Below, one piece after another: positions 45,786 to 54,588 of a stretch of 64,000 bases of DNA. The notes under the pieces were generated by a model. It had not been told where the DNA came from. It made no database searches and saw only the letters and a list, made by a program, of their open reading frames with translations. Position numbers and translations under genes: made by a program. The stretch's first letter is position 1. Each line of letters opens with the position of its first letter. This stretch comes from Pseudomonas paraeruginosa PA7 (GTDB taxonomy: Bacteria > Pseudomonadota > Gammaproteobacteria > Pseudomonadales > Pseudomonadaceae): positions 5,398,001-5,462,000 of the forward strand of contig NC_009656.1 in assembly GCF_000017205.1 (NCBI RefSeq), given 5' to 3'.

Positions 45786-45814
45786 TTGACGCGCCTATCC
45801 TCCGGGCTTAACGT
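45786..45814 (+). promoter_or_regulatory. Sigma70-type promoter of mgtC
   Basis: TTGACG, 17-bp spacer, TAACGT. Transcription would start near 45821, giving a leader of about 295 nt before mgtC. Confidence 0.6.
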
Positions 45815-45852
45815 CCCCGCCCGCATTCCGCAACCCACACAGGAGTCCTGCA

Positions 45853-45900
45853 TTGGACAACAGCCCCAGTCGATTGCGACAGGTCCCTCCGGCGAGCTAG
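45853..45900 (+). CDS. Putative 15-residue leader peptide of mgtC
   Basis: TTG start with AGGAG 7 nt upstream; 15 codons encoding MDNSPSRLRQVPPAS, then TAG. It contains three prolines, two adjacent just before the stop. Its last codons form the 5' arm of a strong hairpin (45888-45932), so ribosome position could decide folding. Leader peptides with proline codons control mgtA and mgtC in Salmonella; the parallel is inferred and the peptide is not homologous. Confidence 0.45.
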   Translation: MDNSPSRLRQVPPAS

Positions 45901-45932
45901 TCCAGCAGAACCCTCTGCCACTGCTCGCCGGA
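45888..45932 (+). promoter_or_regulatory. Hairpin in mgtC leader overlapping the leader ORF
   Basis: 9-bp arms TCCGGCGAG / CTCGCCGGA enclosing an inner GCAGA / TCTGC stem. Downstream, GGGATG at 45965 can pair with CATCCC on either side (45955 or 45974), and GCCGACGGC / GCCGTCGGC (46066, 46089) forms a stem just before the mgtC ribosome site. Confidence 0.6.
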
Positions 45933-46114
45933 CATGGCGGACAGTGGCGATCCGCATCCCGCACGGGATGACGCATCCCCATCTTCCCATCGTGCCCCTT
46001 CCCTTCGCGCCACCGCGCCGGGAAGCCACGCGCCTGCGCAATCCATCGCCCTTTTGACCGCGCGCGCCGACGGCTCGCGCCAGCCCCGGCCGTCGGCCGG
46101 CAACGAGGTGGAAC

Positions 46115-46822
46115 ATGATGGATTGGAAAGTATTTCTCCTGCGCGTCGCGGTCGCGCTGGTCCTGGGCGCCCTGATCGGCGCCGAACGCCAGCTGCGTCA
46201 GCGCCTCACCGGCCTGCGCACCAACGCGCTGGTCAGCACCGGCGCCTGCCTGTTCGTGCTGATGACCCAGGGCGTGCCCGGCCTGGCCGGCGACGCCTCG
46301 CGGATCGCCGCCTACGTGGTCTCCGGGATCGGTTTCCTCGGCGGCGGCGTGATCATGCGCGACGGCCTCAACGTGCGCGGCCTGAACACCGCCGCCACCC
46401 TCTGGTGCACCGCCGCCATCGGCGTGCTGTGCAGCATGGGCCTGCTGCTGGAGGCCAGCCTCGGCAGCCTGGTGGTGCTCTGCGCCAACATCCTGCTGCG
46501 CGATATCGCCCAGCGCCTGAATCGCCAGGACGTGGTGCCGGCCAGCGAAGCCGAGCAGCGCTACGAGGTACAGATCGTCTGCCGCGCCGAGGACGAGATC
46601 CAGGTCCGCAGCCTGATGCTGCACAGCCTGGGCAGCAGCGGCCTGCGCCTGCAATCGCTGCACAGCGAGGACCTGGACAACCCGGCCAAGCTGGAAGTCC
46701 GCGCCGAACTGCTCGGCACCCCGGAAGCCCCGGCGCAGCTGGAACGCCTGGTCAGCCGGGTAAGCCTGGAGAAGGGCGTCAGCTCGGTGCGCTGGCAGGT
46801 CTTCGAACTGGCGGCCGACTGA
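46115..46822 (+). CDS. mgtC: MgtC, virulence-associated membrane protein
   Basis: 235 residues: four or five hydrophobic helices (VALVLGALIGAERQLRQ, YVVSGIGFLGGGVIMRDG, LNTAATLWCTAAIGVLCSMG) and a C-terminal ACT-like cytosolic domain. MgtC helps survival in magnesium-poor niches and in macrophages and affects the F-type ATP synthase in other bacteria. GAGGTGG precedes the ATG at 46115. The long leader suggests control after initiation. Confidence 0.92.
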   Translation: MMDWKVFLLRVAVALVLGALIGAERQLRQRLTGLRTNALVSTGACLFVLMTQGVPGLAGDASRIAAYVVSGIGFLGGGVIMRDGLNVRGLNTAATLWCTAAIGVLCSMGLLLEASLGSLVVLCANILLRDIAQRLNRQDVVPASEAEQRYEVQIVCRAEDEIQVRSLMLHSLGSSGLRLQSLHSEDLDNPAKLEVRAELLGTPEAPAQLERLVSRVSLEKGVSSVRWQVFELAAD

Positions 46823-46834
46823 GCGGCCGCCGCC

Positions 46835-47098
46835 TCAGCACAACAGGCTGCCGGGGCCACAGGGCTCCGGCGGCTCCTCGGCCAGCGGGGCAGCAGCGTT
46901 GTAGGCGAGGATCAGCTCCCGCGCCCGATCCGTCTGCTCGTCGGCCACCAGCAGCGCCAGCAGCCCGCCGGGAGGCAGTTCGCCGATGGCGCCGACCAGG
47001 TGGCGGCCGCTGACATGGGCGGCGATCCCTTCGCTGGCGAGCATTCCCACCAGCATCTCGGCCTCCAGCAGGTCGGCCGGTTCGTATACGCGCTGCAT
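46835..47098 (-). CDS. DUF2007-family small protein
   Basis: 87 residues, start MQRVYEPADLLEAEMLVGML, matching the DUF2007 (putative signal-transducing) pattern with HVSGRHLVGAIGELPPGG; Cys-containing tail CGPGSLLC. Unknown role. Translationally coupled to the CPXCG gene: its ATG overlaps that gene's TGA. Confidence 0.78.
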   Translation of the reverse strand: MQRVYEPADLLEAEMLVGMLASEGIAAHVSGRHLVGAIGELPPGGLLALLVADEQTDRARELILAYNAAAPLAEEPPEPCGPGSLLC

Positions 47099-47280
47099 CA
47101 GTCGTCCTCCCGGTGAACCTCGAGTGACCAGTCCTGCCCATCGGTGCGCAGGTCGAACAGGATCGGCCGGCAGCACACCGGGCAGTCCTCGTAGTACTGC
47201 TGGTCGCCGGCGCTGAGGTCGAGCAGCGCCTCGGCCGGTTCCCCGCAGTAAGGGCAACTGTAGGCCTGGCTTTCGAGCAT
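47098..47280 (-). CDS. CPXCG-motif cysteine-rich protein
   Basis: 60 residues with two zinc-ribbon-like Cys pairs, CPYC and CPVC, joined by an acidic linker (YYEDCPVCCRPI). The family is named after this motif; probably binds zinc, role unknown. The ATG at 47280 is chosen to match the family start MLESQAYSCPYC; an upstream ATG at 47295 is possible. Confidence 0.78.
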   Translation of the reverse strand: MLESQAYSCPYCGEPAEALLDLSAGDQQYYEDCPVCCRPILFDLRTDGQDWSLEVHREDD

Positions 47281-47305
47281 CGCTGCACCCCCCATGAGTT
47301 CCGTT

Positions 47306-47311
47306 TATAAT
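47306..47311 (+). promoter_or_regulatory. -10 element of the acyltransferase gene
   Basis: Perfect TATAAT, 52 bp before the chosen ATG; no good -35. It implies the mRNA starts near 47318, which excludes an in-frame ATG at 47294 as start. Confidence 0.55.
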
Positions 47312-47362
47312 CGCGCGGTTCAAATTTCGGCCGCCCCCTGGGACGGCCTTCGCAGCATCCAT

Positions 47363-48538
47363 ATGGAACCAGAAAGCATGATGGGCGAGTTCGAAGCCAT
47401 CCGACCCTACAGTGACGCCGAAGTCCCCGCGGTATTGCAACGCCTCCTGAGCGACGACGCCTTCCTCGGCGCCCTGGTCCGCTACCGCTTCCCGCGCCTG
47501 GCCGGTCCCTTCGGTTGGCTGCTCAAACCTCTTATAGCCCATCGCCTGGCCCGCGAGGTCACCGGCATCCGCAGCGTCGCCACGCTGCAGGACAAGTTCG
47601 AACCCTACGTCGACCATACCATCGAGAAGGCCACCGACGGCGTCACCTACTCCGGGGTCAACCGCCTCCAGGCCGGCTGCGCCTACCTGTTCATCGCCAA
47701 CCACCGCGACATCGTGATGGACCCGGCCTTCGTCAACTACGCGGTATACCACGCCGGCCTGCCGACCCCGCGCATCGCCATCGGCGACAACCTGCTGCAG
47801 AAATCCTTCGTCAGCGACCTGATGCGCCTGAACAAGAGCTTCATCGTGCACCGTTCGCTGAGCGGCCGCCGCGAGAAGCTCGCCGCCTACCAGACACTCT
47901 CCGCCTACATCAATCACTCGATCCGCGAGGACCGCCAGTCGGTGTGGATCGCCCAGGCCGAGGGCCGGGCCAAGGATGGCGACGACCGTACCGACTCGGC
48001 GATCCTCAAGATGTTCCACATGAGCCGCAAGGACGAACCCTTCGCCGAAATGGTGCGCGCCCTGCATTTCATCCCGGTGTCGATCAGCTACGAATACGAC
48101 CCCTGCGACCAGGCCAAGGCCCGCGAACTGCACACCCGCGCCAGCACCGGCGAGTATCGCAAGGCTCCGGGCGAGGACGACGCCAGCATCGCCCTGGGCA
48201 TCACCGGCTACAAGGGCCGCGTGCACATCAATTTCGGCGCCGAACTGCAAGGCGAGTTCAGCGACGCCAAGCAACTGGCCGCCGAACTGGACCGGCAGAT
48301 CCTCGGCAACTACCGTCTGTTCCCGGTGCACTACCTGGCCTACGAGATGAGCGAGCACCAGGACCCGAGCCTGGCCGTGCCCAAGGCGGAGACTCTGTTC
48401 GGCGCCGAGGAGCTGGAGAAGGCGCGCAAGGAATGGGGCCGCCGCCTGGAACAGTGCCCGCCCGAACAGCGTCCCTGGCTGGTGCTGCAATACGCCAACC
48501 CGGTGCTCAACCAGTACCGGATCAAGCGGCAGTCCTGA
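47363..48538 (+). CDS. Lysophospholipid acyltransferase-like protein (PlsC family)
   Basis: 391 residues. The acyltransferase motif NHRDIVMDP (H-x4-D) is at about residue 113 and the substrate-binding AEGRAKDGDDRT follows near 205. Such enzymes add acyl chains to glycerol phosphates or related lipids at the inner membrane; exact substrate unknown. The start at 47363 is set by the upstream TATAAT; ATGs at 47378 and 47381 are also possible. Confidence 0.8.
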   Translation: MEPESMMGEFEAIRPYSDAEVPAVLQRLLSDDAFLGALVRYRFPRLAGPFGWLLKPLIAHRLAREVTGIRSVATLQDKFEPYVDHTIEKATDGVTYSGVNRLQAGCAYLFIANHRDIVMDPAFVNYAVYHAGLPTPRIAIGDNLLQKSFVSDLMRLNKSFIVHRSLSGRREKLAAYQTLSAYINHSIREDRQSVWIAQAEGRAKDGDDRTDSAILKMFHMSRKDEPFAEMVRALHFIPVSISYEYDPCDQAKARELHTRASTGEYRKAPGEDDASIALGITGYKGRVHINFGAELQGEFSDAKQLAAELDRQILGNYRLFPVHYLAYEMSEHQDPSLAVPKAETLFGAEELEKARKEWGRRLEQCPPEQRPWLVLQYANPVLNQYRIKRQS

Positions 48539-48544
48539 AATTGA

Positions 48545-48569
48545 AAGCCCGGCGATGCCGGGCTTTTTC
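48545..48569 (+). terminator. Terminator of the acyltransferase gene
   Basis: AAGCCCGGC - GAT - GCCGGGCTT followed by T run, 7 bases past the stop codon. Confidence 0.88.
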
Positions 48570-48690
48570 ATCGGGCCACGGCTTCGCGGCAGCATGTGCC
48601 GGGGCGAATAACGCCATCGGCGTTACCCGCCGATATCTACCGGTACCAGCCCATGCAAGCGTGCGGTTCGGATCGACCAGGCAGGGCCTT

Positions 48691-48978
48691 TCAGAATCGC
48701 GTGCTGGCCCAGCTGACCAGCAGTGCCAGGCCCAGGCAGGTAGCGCCGAAGCGGTAGAAGAAGCGATTGATCCGCAGGGTCGCCTCGTCCACCGGCAGCG
48801 CGGCCTCGTCGTCCAGGCCCGCCTCGCCCTCCGCGGCCCAGCGCGCCAGGGCACGGCGCTCGCGCACGCGGGTGGCGAGCAGCAACCAGGCGCCGGCGAC
48901 CCCGAAGAACAGCGCGAGGCCGTTCACGGCCTGGGCGGGATGGGCGAGGAACAGCGCCCACAAGGCTTGCAAGGACAT
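48691..48978 (-). CDS. Small membrane protein, unknown function
   Basis: 95 residues with two hydrophobic segments (LALFFGVAGAWLLLA and CLGLALLVSWAS) flanking a charged linker (RRALARWAAEGEAGLDDEAA). No domain recognised. GGAGG lies 6 nt before the ATG at 48978. The 280 bp upstream hold no other feature. Confidence 0.7.
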   Translation of the reverse strand: MSLQALWALFLAHPAQAVNGLALFFGVAGAWLLLATRVRERRALARWAAEGEAGLDDEAALPVDEATLRINRFFYRFGATCLGLALLVSWASTRF

Positions 48979-49258
48979 CGATAACCTCCACAACAGGACA
49001 ACACGCCGGGGCTATCGAACAACGCCATGGGTGAGCTGATGACAGGACGGGCCGTCGCAACGGCGGGAAAGGAATGCCCGGATTCTATCCAGGATGCATG
49101 GCGGCCGGCCAGCGGCAGCCGTCCTGGCGCGACGAAGCGCAGCGGTTAGCAGCAATGGATCTAAAAACATCGCGGCTTCGTCATAGTGACCAGCTAGTCT
49201 GAAAGTGCTTTTCCGGTCACGCACCCCGCCAGGCGAATGACAACACAGGAGAGTCGTC

Positions 49259-49465
49259 ATGCTGGAAACCGCTCCCCACGAACATAACTACCTGATCGAC
49301 CATCTGGACGAAATCGAGGCCGTCATCGTCGACCTCTCCTTCAACGTCCAGGACGACCGCTGGCTGGTGTATTGCACTGCCTGCGGCCATGATCACCTCG
49401 ACCTGCCCGAGACCGACGAACGCATCGGCGTCAGCGAGCCGGATCCGTTCCACCAGGCCGCCTGA
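49259..49465 (+). CDS. Small acidic protein, unknown function
   Basis: 68 residues, acidic, with a CTACGHDH segment that could bind a metal. AGGAGAG precedes the ATG. Followed closely by a bidirectional terminator. Not recognised. Confidence 0.7.
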   Translation: MLETAPHEHNYLIDHLDEIEAVIVDLSFNVQDDRWLVYCTACGHDHLDLPETDERIGVSEPDPFHQAA

Positions 49466-49480
49466 CCTCTCTCGCGATGA

Positions 49481-49508
49481 AAAAAGCCCGGCATGCGCCG
49501 GGCTTTTT
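49481..49508. terminator. Bidirectional terminator
   Basis: AAAAAGCCCGGC - ATGC - GCCGGGCTTTTT between two convergent genes. Confidence 0.88.
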
Positions 49509-49521
49509 CGTCAGCGCCAGC

Positions 49522-50109
49522 TCACTGCTGGCCGAGGGTCTGGCCGATGGTCGGATCCTTGAACACCCGGGTCAGGGCATCGCTGAGCACGTCGCTGACC
49601 AGCTTGCTGTTGGTCGCCTGGTTCGGCGCCATGCCGAAGCGCTGGTTCAGCGAGGCGCCATAGCGACCGGTGTAGCGGCGGCCGCTGTTCTGCACGTCGG
49701 CGCGGAAGGTCGCGGTGATGTCGGCCTGGGTGACATAGACGCCGTCCTTGGGCGACTGGTACTTCAGCTCGGCCAGCGTCAGGGTCAGTTGCGGCGCGTT
49801 GTAGGCGTTGGCCGACGGCGTATAGCCGAGCAGGCGCACGGCGGTCTCGGCCTGGGCCTGGAGCTTGGGCACCACGTCCTCGCTGCGCACGGTCAGGGTG
49901 CTGGTGTCGGCGTAGAGGCCGCCGCGGGTGCCGAGGGACGGGCCGGGCCGGCCATCGACCACCTTGACCACCACCGGCTGGCCATGGCCGACGGCGGTCA
50001 GCGGTCCTTTCAGGACCGGTTGCGGATCCAGTTGTTGCGGGCTCAGGGCGCAGCCGCCGAGAACCAGCGCGCTTGCGGTCATCAGGCTGAGCAACAGGCG
50101 ATGCAGCAT
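49522..50109 (-). CDS. YajG-family lipoprotein
   Basis: 195 residues with lipobox LGGC after a hydrophobic signal (LLLSLMTASALVLGGC). The rest matches YajG: VVVKVVDGRPG, LTLTLAELKYQ and a C-terminal DVLSDALTRVF. Outer-membrane location likely (no Asp after the Cys). The ATG at 50109 is chosen: GGAGAG then lies 6 nt upstream, whereas it abuts the ATG at 50115. Confidence 0.82.
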   Translation of the reverse strand: MLHRLLLSLMTASALVLGGCALSPQQLDPQPVLKGPLTAVGHGQPVVVKVVDGRPGPSLGTRGGLYADTSTLTVRSEDVVPKLQAQAETAVRLLGYTPSANAYNAPQLTLTLAELKYQSPKDGVYVTQADITATFRADVQNSGRRYTGRYGASLNQRFGMAPNQATNSKLVSDVLSDALTRVFKDPTIGQTLGQQ

Positions 50110-50506
50110 GCTCATCTCTCCATGGGTTGGGCACGAATGGCCGGCAGTATAACGGCGCCGCGAAGGCGCCGCAGCATTGCCTTGGACGTCCGCCACGAGG
50201 GCGTGGTTCCTCGCCTGTGCCGGGCGACGCAGGGCACGCGGGCCCGGCGTTTGGCCGAGGCGGCGCGGCGGATTGTCCCAGGGGGCTTTCGCCGGCGGGC
50301 ACTTCGTGACCGGGAATGGGAAAAAAGTCTAAGGAGCGGGGTATTTTTCGTTTTTCACCGTTATAATCGCCCCCCGATTATAAGGACGCCTCCTGATCGG
50401 GTCCCGGCCCCGCGCCATCCCCCACAGAGAGCCGCCATTAGAGCGCTGCCGCAAGAGGCAGACGCCCTGAAACGCCTGTAGCGAGTTTTTCGGCAAGGAG
50501 TGCCGC

Positions 50507-50626
50507 ATGACCCCGCACCATTCTGCGAAGGCATGCCCGCGACAGACGAGCCCTTCCGGCCCATGCCTCCAAAAGAGCGTGGATCGAAGGTATTTCACTA
50601 CTTCACGAGAGTGTGGCGAGCAATGA
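50507..50626 (+). CDS. Possible small ORF, 39 codons
   Basis: ATG with AAGGAG 6 nt upstream; product begins MTPHHSAKACPRQT, three Cys, no known domain. Its TGA overlaps the next ATG (ATGA). Low certainty. Confidence 0.25.
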   Translation: MTPHHSAKACPRQTSPSGPCLQKSVDRRYFTTSRECGEQ

Positions 50627-50715
50627 AGAGTTTTGCGTCGGTAAGTGCACCATTAGCGCTTGAAACAGCCTCCCGCAGACGCGACCGCAGCGGATACCTC
50701 ATGACCAGAGCCTGA
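50623..50715 (+). CDS. Possible small ORF, 30 codons, coupled to the previous
   Basis: Starts at the ATGA overlap, product MKSFASVSAPLALETASRRR and ten more residues. Basic. Only the coupling and spacing argue for translation. Confidence 0.22.
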   Translation: MKSFASVSAPLALETASRRRDRSGYLMTRA

Positions 50716-50948
50716 CGGCCCGTTCCGTCGCGAATGTGCTTGCACGACCGGATGCCCGCATGAACCGGCCAGGCGGCCAGATCGCCAGCCCCGCCCCGGC
50801 ATCCACAGGCGATGACGCCCGGCGTCGCGCCGCTGTTGCGAAGAATCGGACATGACGGCTCCTTCCGCCGCTGCCTGCCGGCCCGTACCGGCCTCGGCCC
50901 CGCCCCGTCTGTCGTCAATTTGGTGCTGAAGATTTTGGAGAAGCGTTA

Positions 50949-52472
50949 ATGGCGCAAAACGATCACGAAACAGTCGACATGCTGCTGGTAGGCGCCGGCA
51001 TCATGAGCGCGACCCTGGCGGTCCTGCTCAAGGAACTCGACCCCAACCTGAAGATGGAAGTCGTCGAGCTCCAGGAGTCCGGCGCCATCGAGAGCTCCAA
51101 TCCGTGGAACAACGCGGGCACCGGCCACGCCGGGCTGTGCGAGCTGAACTACACCCCGCAATCGGCCGACGGCAGCATCGATATCAAGAAGGCCGTGGGC
51201 ATCAACACCATGTTCGAGGTGTCCAAGCAGTTCTGGTCGCACCTGGTCGCCAAGGGCACCTTCGGCTCGCCGAAGGGCTTCATCAATCCGGTGCCGCACC
51301 TGAGCTTCGTCCGTGGCAGCGACGGCATCGCCTACCTGAAGAAGCGCTTCGAGTCGCTGACGAAGCACCACGCCTTCGAGACCATGGTCTACTCCGAGGA
51401 CAAGGCCACCCTCGCCGAGTGGATGCCGCTGATGATGCCGGGCCGCCCGGCCGACGAAGCGATCGCCGCGACCCGCGTCGAGGGCGGTACCGACGTCAAC
51501 TTCGGCGCCCTGACCAACCAGCTCCTGCAACACCTGGCGCAACAGCCGGGCGCGCAGATCCGCTACAACCAGAAGGTCACCCACCTGCGCCGCGCCGATA
51601 ACGGCTGGCGGGTCACCGTCAAGGACACCCGCAACGGCGGCGACCGCGAGATCCAGGCACGCTTCGTCTTCCTCGGCGCCGGCGGCGGCGCCTTGCCGCT
51701 CCTGCAACTCTCCGGCATCCCGGAAGGCAAGGGCTTCGGCGGCTTCCCGGTGAGCGGCCAGTGGCTGCGCTGCGACAACCCGGAAATCGTCAGGCAGCAC
51801 CAGGCCAAGGTCTACAGCCAGGCCGAGGTCGGCTCGCCGCCGATGTCCGTGCCGCACCTGGACACCCGCGTGGTGGATGGCAAGAAATCCCTGCTGTTCG
51901 GACCCTATGCCGGCTTCTCCACCAAGTTCCTGCGCCATGGCTCGTTCCTCGACCTGCCGCTGTCGGTACGCCCGGGCAACATCCTGCCGATGCTCTCGGT
52001 GGCCCGCGACAACATGGACCTGACCCGCTACCTGATCGGCCAGGTCATGCAGTCGCCGGAACAGCGCCTGGAGGCCCTGCGCAAGTTCTACCCGGAGGCC
52101 AGGGCCGAGGACTGGCGCCTGGAAGTCGCCGGCCAGCGCGTGCAGATCATCAAGAAGGATCCGAAGAAAGGCGGCATCCTGCAGTTCGGCACCGAACTGG
52201 TGGCCGCCCACGACGGCTCCATCGCCGCCCTGCTGGGCGCCTCGCCGGGCGCTTCGGTGACCGTCTCGATCATGCTCGGCCTGATCGAGCGCTGCTTCCC
52301 GGAACAGGCCCGCTCGCCGGAGTGGAGCGCCAAGCTGAAGGAAATCTTCCCGGCCCGCGAGAAGGAGCTGGAGAACGACGCCGAGCTGTACCGCCGCGTC
52401 AGCGCCCACAGCAGCGAAGTGCTGGAGCTGACCGCGAAGAACGACGTGCAGGCTCCGGTCAACGCCGGGTAA
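50949..52472 (+). CDS. mqoB: Malate:quinone oxidoreductase
   Basis: 507-residue FAD enzyme on the inner face of the cytoplasmic membrane that oxidises malate to oxaloacetate and reduces quinone, replacing or adding to malate dehydrogenase in the TCA cycle. FAD motif [11 protein letters not shown] at residues 14-24 and the family block [20 protein letters not shown] near 48-67 are clear. GGAG lies 8 nt before the ATG. Full length. Confidence 0.95.
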   Translation: MAQNDHETVDMLLVGAGIMSATLAVLLKELDPNLKMEVVELQESGAIESSNPWNNAGTGHAGLCELNYTPQSADGSIDIKKAVGINTMFEVSKQFWSHLVAKGTFGSPKGFINPVPHLSFVRGSDGIAYLKKRFESLTKHHAFETMVYSEDKATLAEWMPLMMPGRPADEAIAATRVEGGTDVNFGALTNQLLQHLAQQPGAQIRYNQKVTHLRRADNGWRVTVKDTRNGGDREIQARFVFLGAGGGALPLLQLSGIPEGKGFGGFPVSGQWLRCDNPEIVRQHQAKVYSQAEVGSPPMSVPHLDTRVVDGKKSLLFGPYAGFSTKFLRHGSFLDLPLSVRPGNILPMLSVARDNMDLTRYLIGQVMQSPEQRLEALRKFYPEARAEDWRLEVAGQRVQIIKKDPKKGGILQFGTELVAAHDGSIAALLGASPGASVTVSIMLGLIERCFPEQARSPEWSAKLKEIFPAREKELENDAELYRRVSAHSSEVLELTAKNDVQAPVNAG

Positions 52473-52486
52473 GCAGAACGTCGCTG

Positions 52487-52512
52487 AAAAAGCCGCCTCC
52501 GGGCGGCTTTTT
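52487..52512. terminator. Terminator after mqoB
   Basis: AAAAAGCCGCC - TCCG - GGCGGCTTTTT; works both ways between convergent genes. Confidence 0.88.
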
Positions 52513-52522
52513 CATGGGCGAC

Positions 52523-52936
52523 TCAGGCTCCGGCTTCGCAATTGATCATCCAGGACACCCCGAAGCGGTCGACCAGGGTGCCGAAACAGGGCGACCAGAA
52601 AGTCTTGCCCAGTTCCAGCTCGACCCGCCCACCGTCCTCCAGCAATGCGTCGTAGCAGCGCCGCGCCTGTTGCGGGTCGCGGGTGTTGAGCGAAAGGGAG
52701 ATTCCCGAGATCGCTTGCAAGGCCGGACCGTATCCGTCGGAAGCCATGATCTGGCTGTCGCCGATCTGCAGGTTGGCGTGCATCACCTTGTCGCACCAGC
52801 CTTCGGGCACCACCACCGGACCGGGCGCCTCGTCGAAGCGGAACAGGAAACTCACCTTGGCGCCGATGGCGCGTTCATAGAAACGCAGGGCCTCTTCGCA
52901 ACGGCCGTTGAAGCAGACATAGGGCTGGACGTACAT
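52523..52936 (-). CDS. PhnB-like VOC family protein
   Basis: 137 residues of the glyoxalase/VOC fold, PhnB/DUF1338-like subclass: start MYVQPYVCFNGRCEEALRFY and end FGTLVDRFGVSWMINCE are its hallmarks. Function unknown. GAGGTC is 6 nt before the ATG. Confidence 0.85.
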   Translation of the reverse strand: MYVQPYVCFNGRCEEALRFYERAIGAKVSFLFRFDEAPGPVVVPEGWCDKVMHANLQIGDSQIMASDGYGPALQAISGISLSLNTRDPQQARRCYDALLEDGGRVELELGKTFWSPCFGTLVDRFGVSWMINCEAGA

Positions 52937-53187
52937 GGCGACCTCGACAGGCGGTTTTTCACTTGAGTGTAGAAACCCCGGCACGACCTGTAGGACTAAC
53001 GCCGCCATCTCTCCGAAACGGCGGATAAGCGCATCGCGGCCAACCGCCCTACTCCGGGTCAGGCGCGCCAGCCGCCGACGCGCAGTGCGAATGCGCCCGC
53101 GTTATCCGTGGCTGGACCAGCGAGACGGCGGCCGCGGCGCACCGACAGGAAGCCCGCCGCAGGGCGGGCTGCGGAAAGCGCGAGGAC

Positions 53188-53478
53188 TCAGGCGCCGCGG
53201 GCCGTCTTCACGGCCTCGATGTAGGGCTCGGCCTGGCGCTGGTCGGCGATCAACGCGATGAAGTCGTTGCCCTTGGCGTCGCGCGCGTCGAGATCGTAGC
53301 CGGCCTCGCGGAAGAAGGTGAGGAAACGCTCGAAGTCATCGATGCGCAGGCCGCGGTAGGCCTTGACCAGCTTGTGCAACGAAGGCGGCGTGTCGTCGGC
53401 CGGCTCGACGCCGAGGAACAGCTTGATCGACTCGTCACTGATCTCTTCGCCAATGATCTGCTTCTTGTCTTTGCGCAT
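53188..53478 (-). CDS. PA4642-family small protein
   Basis: 96 residues, basic N-terminus MRKDKKQIIGEEISDES, then helical LKVKAYRG-like segment and FEAGYDLDARDAKGNDFI-type end resembling a single ankyrin-like unit (YDLDARDAKGNDFIALI). Known only as a conserved Pseudomonas family. No function seen. Confidence 0.75.
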   Translation of the reverse strand: MRKDKKQIIGEEISDESIKLFLGVEPADDTPPSLHKLVKAYRGLRIDDFERFLTFFREAGYDLDARDAKGNDFIALIADQRQAEPYIEAVKTARGA

Positions 53479-53560
53479 CGCTCTCTCTCAACGGCTCTGG
53501 GGCCGGGCTCGCCCGGCGCGGGATAAGGCCAGGCAGTTTACTCCCGGCGCGCGGCGCGGC

Positions 53561-54046
53561 TCAACGCGCGCGTACCGTGCCGGTGTGCAGGTCGGCCCAG
53601 ACATGCCCGTTGGGGTAGGCGAGGAATTGGCAATAGACCGTCTGGTTGCGCAGCAGGTCGAGCAACGCCGGGTACTGCGCCAGCGGATAGTTGAGCGTGA
53701 GGGTGCGGGTCCGGGGGTCGTAGACGGGCTTCTTCAGGCTCTTGCCTTCGCTGTCGAACTGGATCAGCACCTGCGCCAGGGTCGCACCCTTGCTCAGCGG
53801 CTTGCCCTTCAGGCGCAGCAGGGTCGGCGTGGTGATCGGGATCGGCTGCTGGTTGGACTGCCGCTGGTTGCCCAGCACCACGCTGTACTCGGTGATCTGG
53901 ATCAGTTGCTGCTGCTCCGGCGCCTCCTGGCGCGACTGGCCATCGTCGGGCGGCAGGAAGCGCGCGTGCATCGGAGGGTTCTCGGCGGCCAGGCCGGCCA
54001 GGCTGACGAACAGGAGCAGGGAGCCGCACAGGCTACGGGCGAACAT
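53561..54046 (-). CDS. Exported protein, unknown function
   Basis: 161 residues: signal peptide (CGSLLLFVSLAGLAA), a Gln-rich N-terminal part (APEQQQLIQ, NQRQSNQQP) and a beta-rich C-terminal half. GGAGGT precedes the ATG. No family recognised; probably periplasmic. Confidence 0.75.
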   Translation of the reverse strand: MFARSLCGSLLLFVSLAGLAAENPPMHARFLPPDDGQSRQEAPEQQQLIQITEYSVVLGNQRQSNQQPIPITTPTLLRLKGKPLSKGATLAQVLIQFDSEGKSLKKPVYDPRTRTLTLNYPLAQYPALLDLLRNQTVYCQFLAYPNGHVWADLHTGTVRAR

Positions 54047-54113
54047 CGGGACCTCCGGACAGGGCGAGCCGGCACTCTAGCATGGCTGCCGCCCCGCCGC
54101 CGACGCCAAGCGC

Positions 54114-54587
54114 TCAGGGGAACTGGGCGCGCATCCAGTCCCGGTAGGCCGGCGCATCGGCGCTGCCCTCGGCGGGCGCCCAACTGGCGAACTCACCCTC
54201 GCCGAGCGGCCGGTAAGGGCCGGCCTTGCATTCGAACAGGATGCTGTCCGGCTCCAGCACCACCAGGGCGTGGAACACACCCGGCGGCAGGTCGACACCA
54301 GGGCAGTCGCCAGCGGCGCTCAACTCGCGCTTGTCGAGGACCTGACCGTCCTCGGCGAACAGCAGCAGGCCGAGGCGACCCTTGAGTACGATCAGCGCCT
54401 CGGCCTTGCCGGCATCCAGGTGCCGGTGCGGCGGAATGTAGGTGTGCGGCTGGAGCCCTACGGCCATGCGATGGCAGGGCTCTTCCATATGATGGAAGTT
54501 GTGGTGCTGGCGGCCGCGCGGCGCATTGCCCGCGGCGACAGCCAGCTCGGCGAACAGCTGCTGGTCGAGGTAGCGCGGGCCGCTCAT
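54114..54587 (-). CDS. WbuC-like cupin fold protein
   Basis: 157 residues. Cupin motif PPHRHLDAGKAEALIVLKG with metal-ligand histidines, and a later GVFHALVVLEP His. Resembles WbuC-family cupins. It starts one base after the hpt stop codon, so it is co-translated with hpt; no functional link is known. Confidence 0.8.
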   Translation of the reverse strand: MSGPRYLDQQLFAELAVAAGNAPRGRQHHNFHHMEEPCHRMAVGLQPHTYIPPHRHLDAGKAEALIVLKGRLGLLLFAEDGQVLDKRELSAAGDCPGVDLPPGVFHALVVLEPDSILFECKAGPYRPLGEGEFASWAPAEGSADAPAYRDWMRAQFP

Positions 54588-54588
54588 C

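Larger units (their letters stand above)
50110..50948. other. 839-bp region between yajG-type gene and mqoB
   Basis: No large gene. Contains a perfect 9-bp dyad with TATAAT on both strands (TTATAATCG - CCCCC - CGATTATAA, 50361-50383), then two short coupled ORFs at 50507-50715, and about 230 bp more before mqoB. It may be an mqoB leader or encode a small RNA; sequence alone does not decide. Confidence 0.5.

Noticed and set aside
45768-45971. 67-codon ORF in the mgtC leader starting at 45768
   Set aside because: It begins before the predicted transcript start at about 45821 and has no ribosome site; the 15-codon ORF at 45853 fits better.
47294-47362. ATG at 47294 as start of the acyltransferase
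   Set aside because: A perfect TATAAT at 47306 places the transcript start downstream of it.
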